Part shown: in pieces, positions 1 through 5,121 of the stretch
Position numbering within the stretch: the stretch's first letter is position 1
Layout of the letters: every line of letters begins with the position of its first letter
Source: Fidelibacterota bacterium
Lineage (GTDB): Bacteria; Fidelibacterota; UBA8477; JABMPR01
NCBI GenBank assembly: GCA_030596225.1
Contig: JAUVKO010000165.1
Span: 1-5,121 of the forward strand
Reading direction: 5' to 3'
Length of the DNA stretch: 5,121 nt
Notes under the pieces: generated by a model
Seen by the model: the letters and a program-made list of their open reading frames with translations, nothing else
Told to the model about the DNA's origin: nothing
The model's database searches: none
Program-made: the position numbers and the translations under genes

Positions 1-1
1 T

Positions 2-62
2 CTCAGGGAGACAAGCAGAAGTGTCCCCGCCTGTGGCGGGATGTTCCCCACTTGCTGATGAG
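2..62. repeat. GC-rich imperfect hairpin at left edge
   Basis: The core CCCGCC-TGT-GGCGGG (26-40) is a perfect 6-bp stem with a 3-nt loop. Outside it AAGTG (19-23, reading AGAAGTG) and CACTT (49-53) can pair, and CTCA near 2-5 can pair with TGAG at 59-62, giving a long interrupted stem. No T tract follows on either strand, so a terminator is unlikely. It is probably another intergenic repeat and may continue past the window edge. Confidence 0.5.
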
Positions 63-72
63 CCTAGCCTGT

Positions 73-133
73 CCTGAGCTTGCCTGCCGTGGCGTAGCCC
101 AATGGGCGAAGACTGGTCGAAGGGAAGTATGAC
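73..133. repeat. Interrupted short dispersed-type repeat with hairpin insert
   Basis: CCTGAGCTTG (73-82) and TCGAAGGG (117-124) are the two halves of a familiar intergenic repeat in which they normally join directly (recollection). Here 34 nt (83-116) lie between them. The insert contains a perfect GCCC-AAT-GGGC hairpin at 97-107 and starts CCTGCCGTGGCG. The outer end on the minus strand is GTCATACTT, a 9-mer that also occurs at 3647-3655 in the other intergenic region. No protein is encoded and no target-site duplication is obvious. Confidence 0.5.
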
Positions 134-146
134 ACGTTACGTGCCA
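131..146 (-). promoter_or_regulatory. Weak candidate sigma-54 promoter pointing left
   Basis: The minus strand has a perfect -24 element TGGCACG (140-146). Four nucleotides later comes GTGTC where TTGCW is expected. The nearly invariant GC of the -12 element is GT here, so activity is doubtful. It would transcribe out of the left edge. It is noted because the neighbouring gene encodes a sigma-54 activator and a perfect dyad lies just upstream. The -12 half also overlaps the end of a repeat-like stretch (125-133). Confidence 0.18.
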
Positions 147-150
147 CTTG

Positions 151-183
151 GAGGTGTAATTGATATTATACCAATTACACCTC
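151..183. repeat. Perfect 12-bp inverted repeat with 9-nt spacer
   Basis: GAGGTGTAATTG at 151-162 is exactly mirrored by CAATTACACCTC at 172-183, with spacer ATATTATAC. The arms start 21 nt apart, two helical turns, which would suit a dimeric DNA-binding protein. It could equally form an RNA hairpin. On the minus strand it is preceded, not followed, by T's, so it is not a terminator for that strand, and on the plus strand it is followed by A's. It differs in sequence from the GTCAT-type repeats elsewhere in the window. Confidence 0.7.
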
Positions 184-292
184 AAAACAGTCTATGCATT
201 CTTCATCTTTTCCAGTTTTACTGTCCTTAAAATTCTAACCAGAGCTCAAGCTATGCTTAAAATTTAAAGATTGATGCCACCGTAAAAAGTCC

Positions 293-320
293 CTCTCGCA
301 GAGGACGCAGAGTCGCAAAA
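293..320. repeat. TGCG-rich short repeat module
   Basis: On the minus strand TGCG occurs three times with spacings of 8 and 9 nt, in the context TTTTGCGACTCTGCG followed by TCCTCTGCGAGAG. This resembles a tandemly built intergenic repeat seen in many environmental bacteria (recollection, not tested). It is followed on the minus strand by GGACTTTTTACGG. No coding or RNA gene signal is attached to it. Confidence 0.45.
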
Positions 321-439
321 TGTTGATATTTATGAATATAGCGCATCATGTCGTATGTGGTTATTAATAATGATGTTTGGTTGTTTTTCATTGTTTCTCA
401 GTTACTTTTTGCGAATTCGTCAATATTGTCATTCTGAAT

Positions 440-511
440 GGAATGAAGAATCTTGATCCATTACCTTTGAATTATATTTTATAACTGGATTGGATCAAGA
501 TCCTTCATTGC
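440..511. repeat. Long imperfect inverted repeat just past the regulator gene
   Basis: Arms of 21 nt at 440-460 and 491-511 match at 19 of 21 positions after reverse complementing. They share CTTGATCCA next to a 30-nt AT-rich spacer. The left arm continues outward as GTCATTCTGAATGG (428-441), the head of a repeat type common between genes in many environmental bacteria (recollection). On the right the match ends and a small separate hairpin follows. The structure lies in the 3' untranslated RNA of the regulator and could fold into a long stem, but no T tract follows it. It may protect the transcript end or simply be two repeat copies in opposite orientation. Confidence 0.75.
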
Positions 512-526
512 GCCGTCTGCAACGGC
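512..526. repeat. Small hairpin GCCGT-CTGCA-ACGGC
   Basis: A perfect 5-bp stem with a 5-nt loop, directly abutting the right arm of the larger inverted repeat and about 30 nt past the regulator stop. The flanks read CATTGC before it and TTCATTC after it. It is too short and lacks the T tract needed to be a convincing terminator. Confidence 0.45.
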
Positions 527-555
527 TTCATTCAAGGATAACCCAAATGGATGGC

Positions 556-1890
556 TTACTTAAGCTTGTATTTCTGGAGTTTATATCTCATGACCCGCTC
601 GCTGATTCCTAATCGCCGTGCACATTCACTTTGATTGCCTCCAGACTCCGCAAGAGTCTTGCTGATCAGATCAGCCTCCAAATTGCCAACTGAGTCTTTC
701 AAATTTCCCCCACCTTGCAGATTCAGTTTTCCTCCTTGAATTGGAATATCAAGTGGCATGATCTCACTTCCTGTTGTTAACAATACTGCCCGCTCAATCA
801 TATTTCCCAATTCTCGTACATTTCCGGGAAAGGAATGGGATCTCAGGTGCTTAATTGTTTCTTTTGAAAAGATAATGTCCTTACGGTTCTCACGCTCAGT
901 AAATTTGCTCAAAAAGAATTCAGCCAAAATCTTAATATCAGTTTGACGATCCCTTAAAGGTGGAATATGCAGATTGATGACATTTAATCTGTAATAAAGG
1001 TCTTCTCGAAATTCTCCAATTTCCACAGCATGTTCCAAATCAACATTGGTTGCTGCCAGAATACGTACATCAGACTTTAATATTTTATTCTGACCAATCC
1101 GTTGAAATTCACCATTCTGGAGAAATCTAAGTAGCTTGGTTTGCATCTCAAGTGGAAGATCCCCAATCTCATCCAAAAAGAGAGTGCCTTCGTGAGCTTC
1201 TTCAAATCGACCTGCACGTGCGGCAGTCGCCCCTGTGAAAGCACCTTTTTCATGACCAAAAAGTTCACTCTCGATCAAATGACTTGGCAATGCAGCGCAA
1301 TTTACCGCAACCATAGCTTTTTTGGATCTGGGAGAGTGTTCATGGATGAAATCCGCCAGAACCTCTTTGCCCACTCCTGTCTCGCCGGTGATCAGAATGG
1401 TGGCCTGGCTGCCAGCAACCCGAGTTGCCTGTTCCAAAACTTTTAACATAATGGGGTCTTTGGCAATAAAATTGTCAAATTCAACTTCAGAAACTTGAGT
1501 GCTTTCCTGATTGATTTGCTGTCTGGCGCTTAAATGATCTTCAATATTCTTAAGTAATTCTTCCAATTGATCCAGGTCAACCGGTTTACTTAGAAAATCC
1601 CAGGCACCGGCTTTCATGGCATTTACAGCAATATCCACCGTTCCAAACGCCGTAATAAGAACAAGGACAACTGAGGGATGTCGTGATTTGACCTCCTGAA
1701 GAAGATCTGCACCGGTCATATATGGCATCTTATAATCAGAGAGTACAATATCCACAGGATTGTTATGCATATAGGCCAGGGCAGTCTGAGCAGAATCTGC
1801 TGTCGTTACGTCATAACTAATTTTCTTAAGGAATCCTGCTAATGAATCGCGCTGAGATTGTTCATCATCAACAATTAGTATTTTTGTCAT
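556..1890 (-). CDS. Sigma-54-dependent NtrC-family response regulator
   Basis: A 444-residue cytoplasmic transcription activator in the classic three-domain layout. The receiver (about 1-120) has acidic residues Asp8/Asp9, phospho-acceptor Asp52 in SDYKMP, Thr80 and Lys102 in SKP. The AAA+ domain (about 140-375) has Walker A GETGVGKE (169-176), the sigma-54 contact loop GAFTGA (216-221), Walker B TLFLDEIG (236-243), sensor I around ATN (280-282), arginines 295 and 301 in FREDLYYRL, and sensor II in GNVREL with Arg359. The C-terminal Fis-type helix-turn-helix spans about 404-443 (GNQSECARRLGISERVMRYK). All key residues are intact, so it should be a functional ATP-driven activator. The ATG overlaps the kinase stop (ATGA), with GGTGA just upstream as a weak ribosome site, which makes the kinase its likely phosphodonor. 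The regulated genes are not in view. A specific name such as zraR or atoC is not justified. Confidence 0.96.
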   Translation of the reverse strand: MTKILIVDDEQSQRDSLAGFLKKISYDVTTADSAQTALAYMHNNPVDIVLSDYKMPYMTGADLLQEVKSRHPSVVLVLITAFGTVDIAVNAMKAGAWDFLSKPVDLDQLEELLKNIEDHLSARQQINQESTQVSEVEFDNFIAKDPIMLKVLEQATRVAGSQATILITGETGVGKEVLADFIHEHSPRSKKAMVAVNCAALPSHLIESELFGHEKGAFTGATAARAGRFEEAHEGTLFLDEIGDLPLEMQTKLLRFLQNGEFQRIGQNKILKSDVRILAATNVDLEHAVEIGEFREDLYYRLNVINLHIPPLRDRQTDIKILAEFFLSKFTERENRKDIIFSKETIKHLRSHSFPGNVRELGNMIERAVLLTTGSEIMPLDIPIQGGKLNLQGGGNLKDSVGNLEADLISKTLAESGGNQSECARRLGISERVMRYKLQKYKLK

Positions 1891-3605
1891 TGTTTCACCG
1901 GTAAATTAATTTCAAATCTGCTTCCCTGTTCCGGATCGCTTTCCACTTCGATGGTCCCGCTATGGTCTGCTATGATCTTATGGGTAAGGGCTAATCCAAC
2001 ACCGGTTCCCATATCCTTGGTCGTGTAATAAAGGTCAAAGATTCGGCTCAGGTCTTCTTGCTTGATGCCTGCACCTGTATCCTCTACAACTATTCTGACC
2101 ATGTCTGCATGAAGATTGGCGGAAAGGGAAATTTTTCCATCTGCATCGCAGGCTTCAATGGCATTCTTTATTAAATTCGATAAGGCCTGCTGCAAGTAAT
2201 CCATATCTGCTTCCAGAATAATGGGGGGCGTCTCTGCTTCCAGACTCACTTGCTTTTGACGAGCCTGTGAATGATATAATTCCACAATTTTATCGAAAAG
2301 AGTATTTAGATCGATCTCGGCATATTTAAGGGGTATTGGTCTCGTGTATTCCAGGAATTCTTGAAGCGAATGGTTGATCCTTTTAATCTCTGTAACCATT
2401 GTACCGGTAAGGGTTTGATAATCTTCGGTATCATTTTTCGGTACAAATTCCCGCTTCAGGCGTTGGGCAACAATCCCAATGGCATTGAGTGGATTCCGGA
2501 TCTCATGGGCCACACCGGCAGCTAATTCACCCATGGCAACTTGCTTTTCACGAAGTCGATTCAGCCTTTCAAGATGATAGACTTCAGCCTCAATACGTTG
2601 CTTTTCCTCCTTCAGTAAGGCAGCATTCTGCCTGGTCAGCAGAAAGATCAATATTACAAATGCCAAAATGGTTAAAAGAGTAGTGCGAATCAGGATCTGA
2701 ATAATTATCTGTCCCCGCAGGCTCAGGAGAGTATCTGCATTGAATCCAATGCGAACTTCGCCAAAATTGGAGTTGAAGAATACCGGTCGAACAACTTCCA
2801 GAAGACTGGTATCCCCTTTGCTAACCTGGTACAGAATATCTTCAAGAGGCTTTCGGGTCCAACTATCATCTACAACCAGCCCCTGTTTTGAAACATAATA
2901 TGGATATCGATCACCAACAGACAATTTAAGATACTGCAAATCTTTAACCTGCAACAGATCTTCCAAAGCAGTCTCTATGGCTGTGAGGTACTTAAAATCT
3001 TCTTCTGCACTCACAGACAGATGACAAGCAAGTGCTCCCCCGCGATCCCTGGCAATAGCTACGAGAAACCGAGATTCATCTTTGCGAAGGGGCTTAATAT
3101 CCAGTTGATCCATTTCCTGGTCAACGCCCACAATAACCAGATCCTGCTCCTTATTAAAGATGGGACGCAAATGTCTAAAAGCCCATTCCCCTTCATGACT
3201 GATGGTCTCTCTCATCCGGGATGGATCTTTAACCACGGCATGTTCAACCTGACCCCGCTCATCAAAAATGATCACTTTGAGGATATTTCCTTCGCTGACC
3301 AGCTCATCAAGGCGGCTGGTGCCTATATCTTGTTTTGCATCCACCTTATTCAGGATGGTTAGCACATCAATAGCTCGATCTATATACGCTTGTTTCAGCT
3401 CTTCGGTGAGATAGGCTTGACCACTTCCGCTTTGAGCGATTACTGCAGCAGTCATCGCCGCCTGATCCTGAATAAGCTGTAGAAGGTCGCGGTAACGGGA
3501 CTGATACTCCATATAGCTGGAGATAGTCAAGACTGCCAGCACAGCCAGATATAGAGCAATATACCAGGGTTTGAGTTTGAGCAATTTTTGGGCTGCTTTG
3601 AGCAA
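1887..3605 (-). CDS. Membrane sensor histidine kinase with two-part periplasmic sensor (NtrB/ZraS-like)
   Basis: A 572-residue inner-membrane kinase that should autophosphorylate and pass phosphate to the regulator encoded next. The first membrane helix is at about 14-32, the periplasmic sensor at about 33-298, and the second helix at about 300-323. There is no recognisable HAMP domain. A charged, probably coiled segment (326-356) leads to the HisKA helix with AHEIRNPLNAI and His367. The pattern H-E-x-x-N is that of kinases that can also dephosphorylate their partner. The ATPase domain is complete: N-box NLIKNAIEA (477-485), G1 DTGAGI (509-514), F-box IFDLYYTTK (522-530) and G2 GTGVGLAL (533-540). 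The start is TTG with a strong ribosome site. The stop overlaps the regulator's ATG by 4 nt. The sensor has two similar RP(I/V)F stretches, at 147-150 and 273-276, which suggests tandem PAS/Cache-like folds. The ligand is unknown. Confidence 0.93.
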   Translation of the reverse strand: MLKAAQKLLKLKPWYIALYLAVLAVLTISSYMEYQSRYRDLLQLIQDQAAMTAAVIAQSGSGQAYLTEELKQAYIDRAIDVLTILNKVDAKQDIGTSRLDELVSEGNILKVIIFDERGQVEHAVVKDPSRMRETISHEGEWAFRHLRPIFNKEQDLVIVGVDQEMDQLDIKPLRKDESRFLVAIARDRGGALACHLSVSAEEDFKYLTAIETALEDLLQVKDLQYLKLSVGDRYPYYVSKQGLVVDDSWTRKPLEDILYQVSKGDTSLLEVVRPVFFNSNFGEVRIGFNADTLLSLRGQIIIQILIRTTLLTILAFVILIFLLTRQNAALLKEEKQRIEAEVYHLERLNRLREKQVAMGELAAGVAHEIRNPLNAIGIVAQRLKREFVPKNDTEDYQTLTGTMVTEIKRINHSLQEFLEYTRPIPLKYAEIDLNTLFDKIVELYHSQARQKQVSLEAETPPIILEADMDYLQQALSNLIKNAIEACDADGKISLSANLHADMVRIVVEDTGAGIKQEDLSRIFDLYYTTKDMGTGVGLALTHKIIADHSGTIEVESDPEQGSRFEINLPVKQ

Positions 3606-3617
3606 GTCTTATCCTCT
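3606..3617 (-). promoter_or_regulatory. Shine-Dalgarno sequence that fixes the TTG start of the kinase
   Basis: The minus strand reads AGAGGA at 3612-3617, then six nucleotides (TAAGAC), then TTG at 3603-3605. The TAA in this spacer is in frame with the TTG, so the protein cannot begin further upstream. The next in-frame ATG is residue 32, which would remove the first membrane helix. The strong ribosome site therefore supports initiation at TTG. Confidence 0.75.
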
Positions 3618-3641
3618 ATTGCTAATTCCAAAACAATATGA

Positions 3642-3670
3642 ATAGTAAGTATGACGCGGGAAAGCTTTAA
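3642..3670 (-). promoter_or_regulatory. Possible sigma-70-type promoter of the two-component operon
   Basis: The minus strand carries TTAAAG (3665-3670), a 17-nt spacer, and TACTAT (3642-3647). The -10 box is fairly good and the -35 box is poor (3 of 6 against TTGACA). Transcription would start near 3635, about 30 nt before the kinase TTG. The atp terminator upstream means the two-component operon needs a promoter somewhere in 3606-3743, but this exact site is only the best candidate I could find by eye. If the organism is Bacteroidota-like, its housekeeping consensus may differ and this match would mean little. Confidence 0.25.
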
Positions 3671-3696
3671 TTAATCGTGTGGCTCTAGACTTCACA

Positions 3697-3720
3697 CTTC
3701 GAGAAGGCTTCGAGAACCTC
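3697..3720. repeat. Tandem CTTCGAGAA repeat between the atp and kinase operons
   Basis: CTTCGAGAA occurs at 3697-3705 and again at 3708-3716, an 11-nt period. On the minus strand the stretch through about 3730 reads GGTGGCTGAGGTTCTCGAAG, a form seen in dispersed palindromic repeats of other bacteria (recollection, not tested here). It lies beyond the atp terminator and upstream of the likely kinase promoter. It may be a degenerate repeat remnant or a pair of operator half-sites. The sequence does not decide this. Confidence 0.5.
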
Positions 3721-3743
3721 AGCCACCACTTCAGTGTTCAGTT

Positions 3744-3772
3744 AAAAAATGCCCCGGAAAAACCGAGGCATT
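3744..3772 (-). terminator. Rho-independent terminator of the atp operon
   Basis: Read on the minus strand, the RNA has a 10-bp stem AATGCCTCGG / CCGGGGCATT with one G-U pair and a five-T loop, and runs straight into a six-T tract whose first two T's close the stem. It lies about 100 nt beyond the atpC stop and before the kinase gene, so it should end the atpD-atpC transcript. On the plus strand the same stem has one C-A mismatch and is followed, after GAA, by six T's (3776-3781). It could act weakly in both directions, although no plus-strand gene ends here. Confidence 0.88.
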
Positions 3773-3797
3773 GAATTTTTTCGGACATTGAGCACTT

Positions 3798-3849
3798 CGT
3801 CTCTCGACTCCGCTCGAGATGACGTTCAGTGTGACGGCTCGAGATGACG
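3798..3849. repeat. Short dispersed-type repeat: duplicated GCTCGAGATGACG module with hairpin
   Basis: The 13-mer GCTCGAGATGACG occurs twice, at 3812-3824 and 3837-3849, with a period of 25. TCTCGA (3802-3807) and TCGAGA (3814-3819) form a perfect 6-bp inverted repeat with a 6-nt loop. CGTC/GACG extends it by four pairs across one bulged base. Between the copies, the minus strand reads GTCACACTGAACG. The module sits between the atpC stop and the atp terminator, so it is transcribed into the 3' untranslated RNA of atpC. It resembles the short GTCAT-headed repeats scattered between genes in many environmental bacterial genomes. That family link is from memory and needs a genome search. Confidence 0.7.
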
Positions 3850-3871
3850 GATAGGACGGATACAGACCTAG

Positions 3872-4276
3872 CTACTTGCCAGCAACCTTCAAACGGTTTA
3901 TTGCCCGTTTCAGGGCGACTTCGGCCCGGGCTTCGTCCACTGATTCATCCTGTTTTCTGCTAAGCTGATTCTTAGCCCGGTCAAAAGCTTCCTGAGCACG
4001 CTTTATATCAATATCAGCTTTAGGTTCTGCTGATTCAACCAGTAACTGGACACCATTTTCGTTGATCTCAGCAAATCCCTGGGTGGCAGCATAGATGATC
4101 TTTACTGAACCCTTGACAACTTTTATCTCACCTACATCCAAAGCCATAATTGAAGCAGTATGTCCGGCCATCACACCAAAGGCACCATCAACACCGGGAG
4201 CACGGAGATAATCCACATCCCCTTCGTCAAAGACCCGAGTAGGGGTAATGATCTCTAGATGAAATTGTGCCGCCAT
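3872..4276 (-). CDS. atpC: F1 ATP synthase subunit epsilon
   Basis: Epsilon is part of the central rotor stalk. It couples F1 to the Fo ring and can inhibit ATP hydrolysis. The protein has 134 residues, normal for the family. Residues 1-85 form the beta-sandwich domain, with the conserved stretch APGVDGAFGVMAGHTA at 26-41 and LDVGEI at 46-51. Residues 88-134 form the C-terminal helical hairpin, which is charged and Ala-rich. The sequence IDIKRA at 89-94 fits the I/L-D-x-x-R-A motif associated with ATP binding by epsilon in Bacillus. Whether this one binds ATP is inference. The ATG at 4274-4276 lies 6 nt after the atpD stop. Only a weak Shine-Dalgarno is visible, so translation is probably coupled to atpD. 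The gene ends the atp transcript, with a terminator about 100 nt downstream. Confidence 0.96.
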   Translation of the reverse strand: MAAQFHLEIITPTRVFDEGDVDYLRAPGVDGAFGVMAGHTASIMALDVGEIKVVKGSVKIIYAATQGFAEINENGVQLLVESAEPKADIDIKRAQEAFDRAKNQLSRKQDESVDEARAEVALKRAINRLKVAGK

Positions 4277-4282
4277 GTTGTC

Positions 4283-5121
4283 TTAGCCCATTTTCTTTGC
4301 TGCAGCAATAACTTCGTCAATATTGCCCTTATACATAAAGGCGTTTTCCGGGTATTTGTCCATGTCTCCGGCAAGAATTGCTTCAAAACCAGTGATGGAA
4401 TCTTCCAGGGTAACGTATTTTCCTCCAGTTCCGGTAAATGCCTCAGCTACAAAGAACGGCTGTGAGAAGAATTTCTGCATCCGACGAGCGCGGTTTACAG
4501 TATCCTTATCTTCATCTGATAATTCATCCATACCCAGAATAGCAATGATATCCTGTAGATCTTTATATTTCTGAAGAACAACTTTTACTTCCTGGGCCAC
4601 ATTGTAATGTCGGTCACCAACTACTCTGGGATTCAGAATTCTTGATGTCGATGATAATGGATCAACAGCCGGATAAATACCCAACTCAGCAATACTTCTT
4701 TCCAACACTGTGGTTGCATCCAAGTGAGCAAAGGTTGTAGCCGGAGCAGGATCTGTTAAATCATCAGCAGGCACATAGATTGCCTGTACTGAGGTTACAG
4801 AGCCCTTTTTAGTTGATGTAATACGTTCCTGTAAGTCACCCATCTCAGTTGAAAGAGTCGGCTGATAACCCACAGCTGAAGGCATACGACCCAACAGAGC
4901 TGATACTTCGGAACCGGCCTGTGTAAAGCGAAAAATATTATCAACAAAGAGCAGTACATCCTGGCCTTCAACATCACGTAAATACTCAGCCATTGTTAGA
5001 CCGGACAAAGCTACTCGAAGACGAGCTCCCGGCGGTTCATTCATCTGACCAAAGACCATGGCTGTTTTTTCGATAACACCTGATTCAGTCATTTCCAGAT
5101 AGAGATCGTTACCTTCACGAG
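4283..5121 (-). CDS. atpD: F1 ATP synthase subunit beta, C-terminal part (5' end outside window)
   Basis: This is the catalytic beta subunit of the F1 sector, which makes ATP from ADP and phosphate on the cytoplasmic face of the membrane. The reading frame is open to the right edge, where the last codons read REGNDLYLE ahead of the first internal Met, so that Met (codon at 5090-5092) is not the start. About 278 residues are present out of the family's usual 460-480. The N-terminal barrel, the P-loop and the catalytic GER glutamate lie off the window. Visible hallmarks are Walker B (LLFVDNIFRFTQAGSEVSAL), the conserved arginine in ALLGRMPSAVGYQPTLS, the adenine-pocket tyrosine in GIYPAVDPLSSTSR, and the DELSEED lever as DELSDED, a conservative Glu-to-Asp change. 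The C-terminal helical domain is complete and ends in AAAKKMG-TAA. atpC follows 6 nt downstream. No frameshift or internal stop is seen. Identity is certain. Confidence 0.98.
   Translation of the reverse strand, partial: REGNDLYLEMTESGVIEKTAMVFGQMNEPPGARLRVALSGLTMAEYLRDVEGQDVLLFVDNIFRFTQAGSEVSALLGRMPSAVGYQPTLSTEMGDLQERITSTKKGSVTSVQAIYVPADDLTDPAPATTFAHLDATTVLERSIAELGIYPAVDPLSSTSRILNPRVVGDRHYNVAQEVKVVLQKYKDLQDIIAILGMDELSDEDKDTVNRARRMQKFFSQPFFVAEAFTGTGGKYVTLEDSITGFEAILAGDMDKYPENAFMYKGNIDEVIAAAKKMG

Larger units (their letters stand above)
1..555. other. Gene-free region with several short repeats downstream of the two-component operon
   Basis: No believable gene is seen on either strand. The one open frame near the left end (minus strand, 3-185) runs through hairpins and repeats and has a composition unlike protein. 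The region holds a GC-rich hairpin, a nested repeat, a perfect dyad, a TGCG-rich module and a long inverted repeat, each listed separately. Stretches 186-290 and 321-427 are AT-rich and show nothing I can name. None of the hairpins is followed by a T tract on the minus strand, so I find no intrinsic terminator for the regulator transcript. Confidence 0.7.

Noticed and set aside
26..40. GC-rich hairpin as a terminator
   Set aside because: No T tract follows the stem on either strand.
3..185. Minus-strand open frame of 60 codons at the left edge
   Set aside because: It is made of repeat and hairpin sequence, has no ribosome site, and its translation has no protein-like pattern.
1141..1446. Plus-strand open frame of 101 codons inside the regulator gene
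   Set aside because: It lies opposite the conserved AAA+ domain coding sequence, so it is a shadow of that frame.
3006..3035. Cys-His in the kinase sensor (ALACHLS) as a possible haem or metal site
   Set aside because: There is no CxxCH and no second cysteine nearby, so a lone Cys-His pair is not enough to claim cofactor binding.
3021..3362. Plus-strand open frame of 113 codons inside the kinase gene
   Set aside because: It is antisense to the sensor region of a well-supported kinase, with no ribosome site or recognisable product.
3812..3849. Possible CRISPR-like repeat-spacer pattern
   Set aside because: Only two 13-nt copies with a 12-nt gap, far too short, and no cas genes are present.
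4259..4574. Plus-strand open frames opposite atpD and atpC
   Set aside because: They are antisense to highly conserved ATP synthase coding sequence.

Overview
The window is an ordinary piece of bacterial chromosome with four protein genes, all on the minus strand and so read from right to left. In transcription order they are the 3' part of atpD (F1 ATP synthase beta, cut by the right edge), a complete atpC (epsilon), a membrane sensor histidine kinase, and an NtrC-type sigma-54 response regulator. The organism looks like a Gram-negative, moderate-GC environmental bacterium. An atpD-atpC pair, an NtrC-type regulator, and many short GTCAT-headed repeats between genes would fit the Fibrobacterota/Chlorobiota/Bacteroidota group or candidate phyla such as Marinimicrobia. 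That placement rests on general resemblance only and is low confidence.

Right part (3872-5121): atpD and atpC are separated by 6 nt and are clearly co-transcribed. A good intrinsic terminator at 3744-3772 ends this unit. The gap between atpC and the kinase (3606-3871) also holds two clusters of short repeats and the probable start region of the two-component operon.

Middle (556-3605): the kinase starts at a TTG codon behind a strong Shine-Dalgarno sequence. Its stop codon overlaps the regulator's ATG (ATGA, 4 nt), so the two are translationally coupled and almost certainly cognate partners. The kinase senses through a periplasmic region of about 265 residues that seems to contain two related PAS/Cache-like modules. 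It autophosphorylates His367 and passes phosphate to Asp52 of the regulator. The regulator has an intact receiver, an AAA+ domain with GAFTGA, and a Fis-type helix-turn-helix, so it should activate sigma-54 promoters. The genes it controls are not visible here.

Left part (1-555): no credible gene. It is a patchwork of hairpins and short dispersed-repeat-like modules, including what looks like one repeat inserted into another, a long imperfect inverted repeat, and a perfect 12-bp dyad next to a partial sigma-54-like promoter match. I saw no intrinsic terminator for the two-component operon here.

I found no CRISPR array, RNA gene, transposase or evident new system. The items most worth checking are the duplicated sensor module of the kinase, the dyad at 151-183 with its neighbouring TGGCACG, and the nested repeat structure at 73-133.
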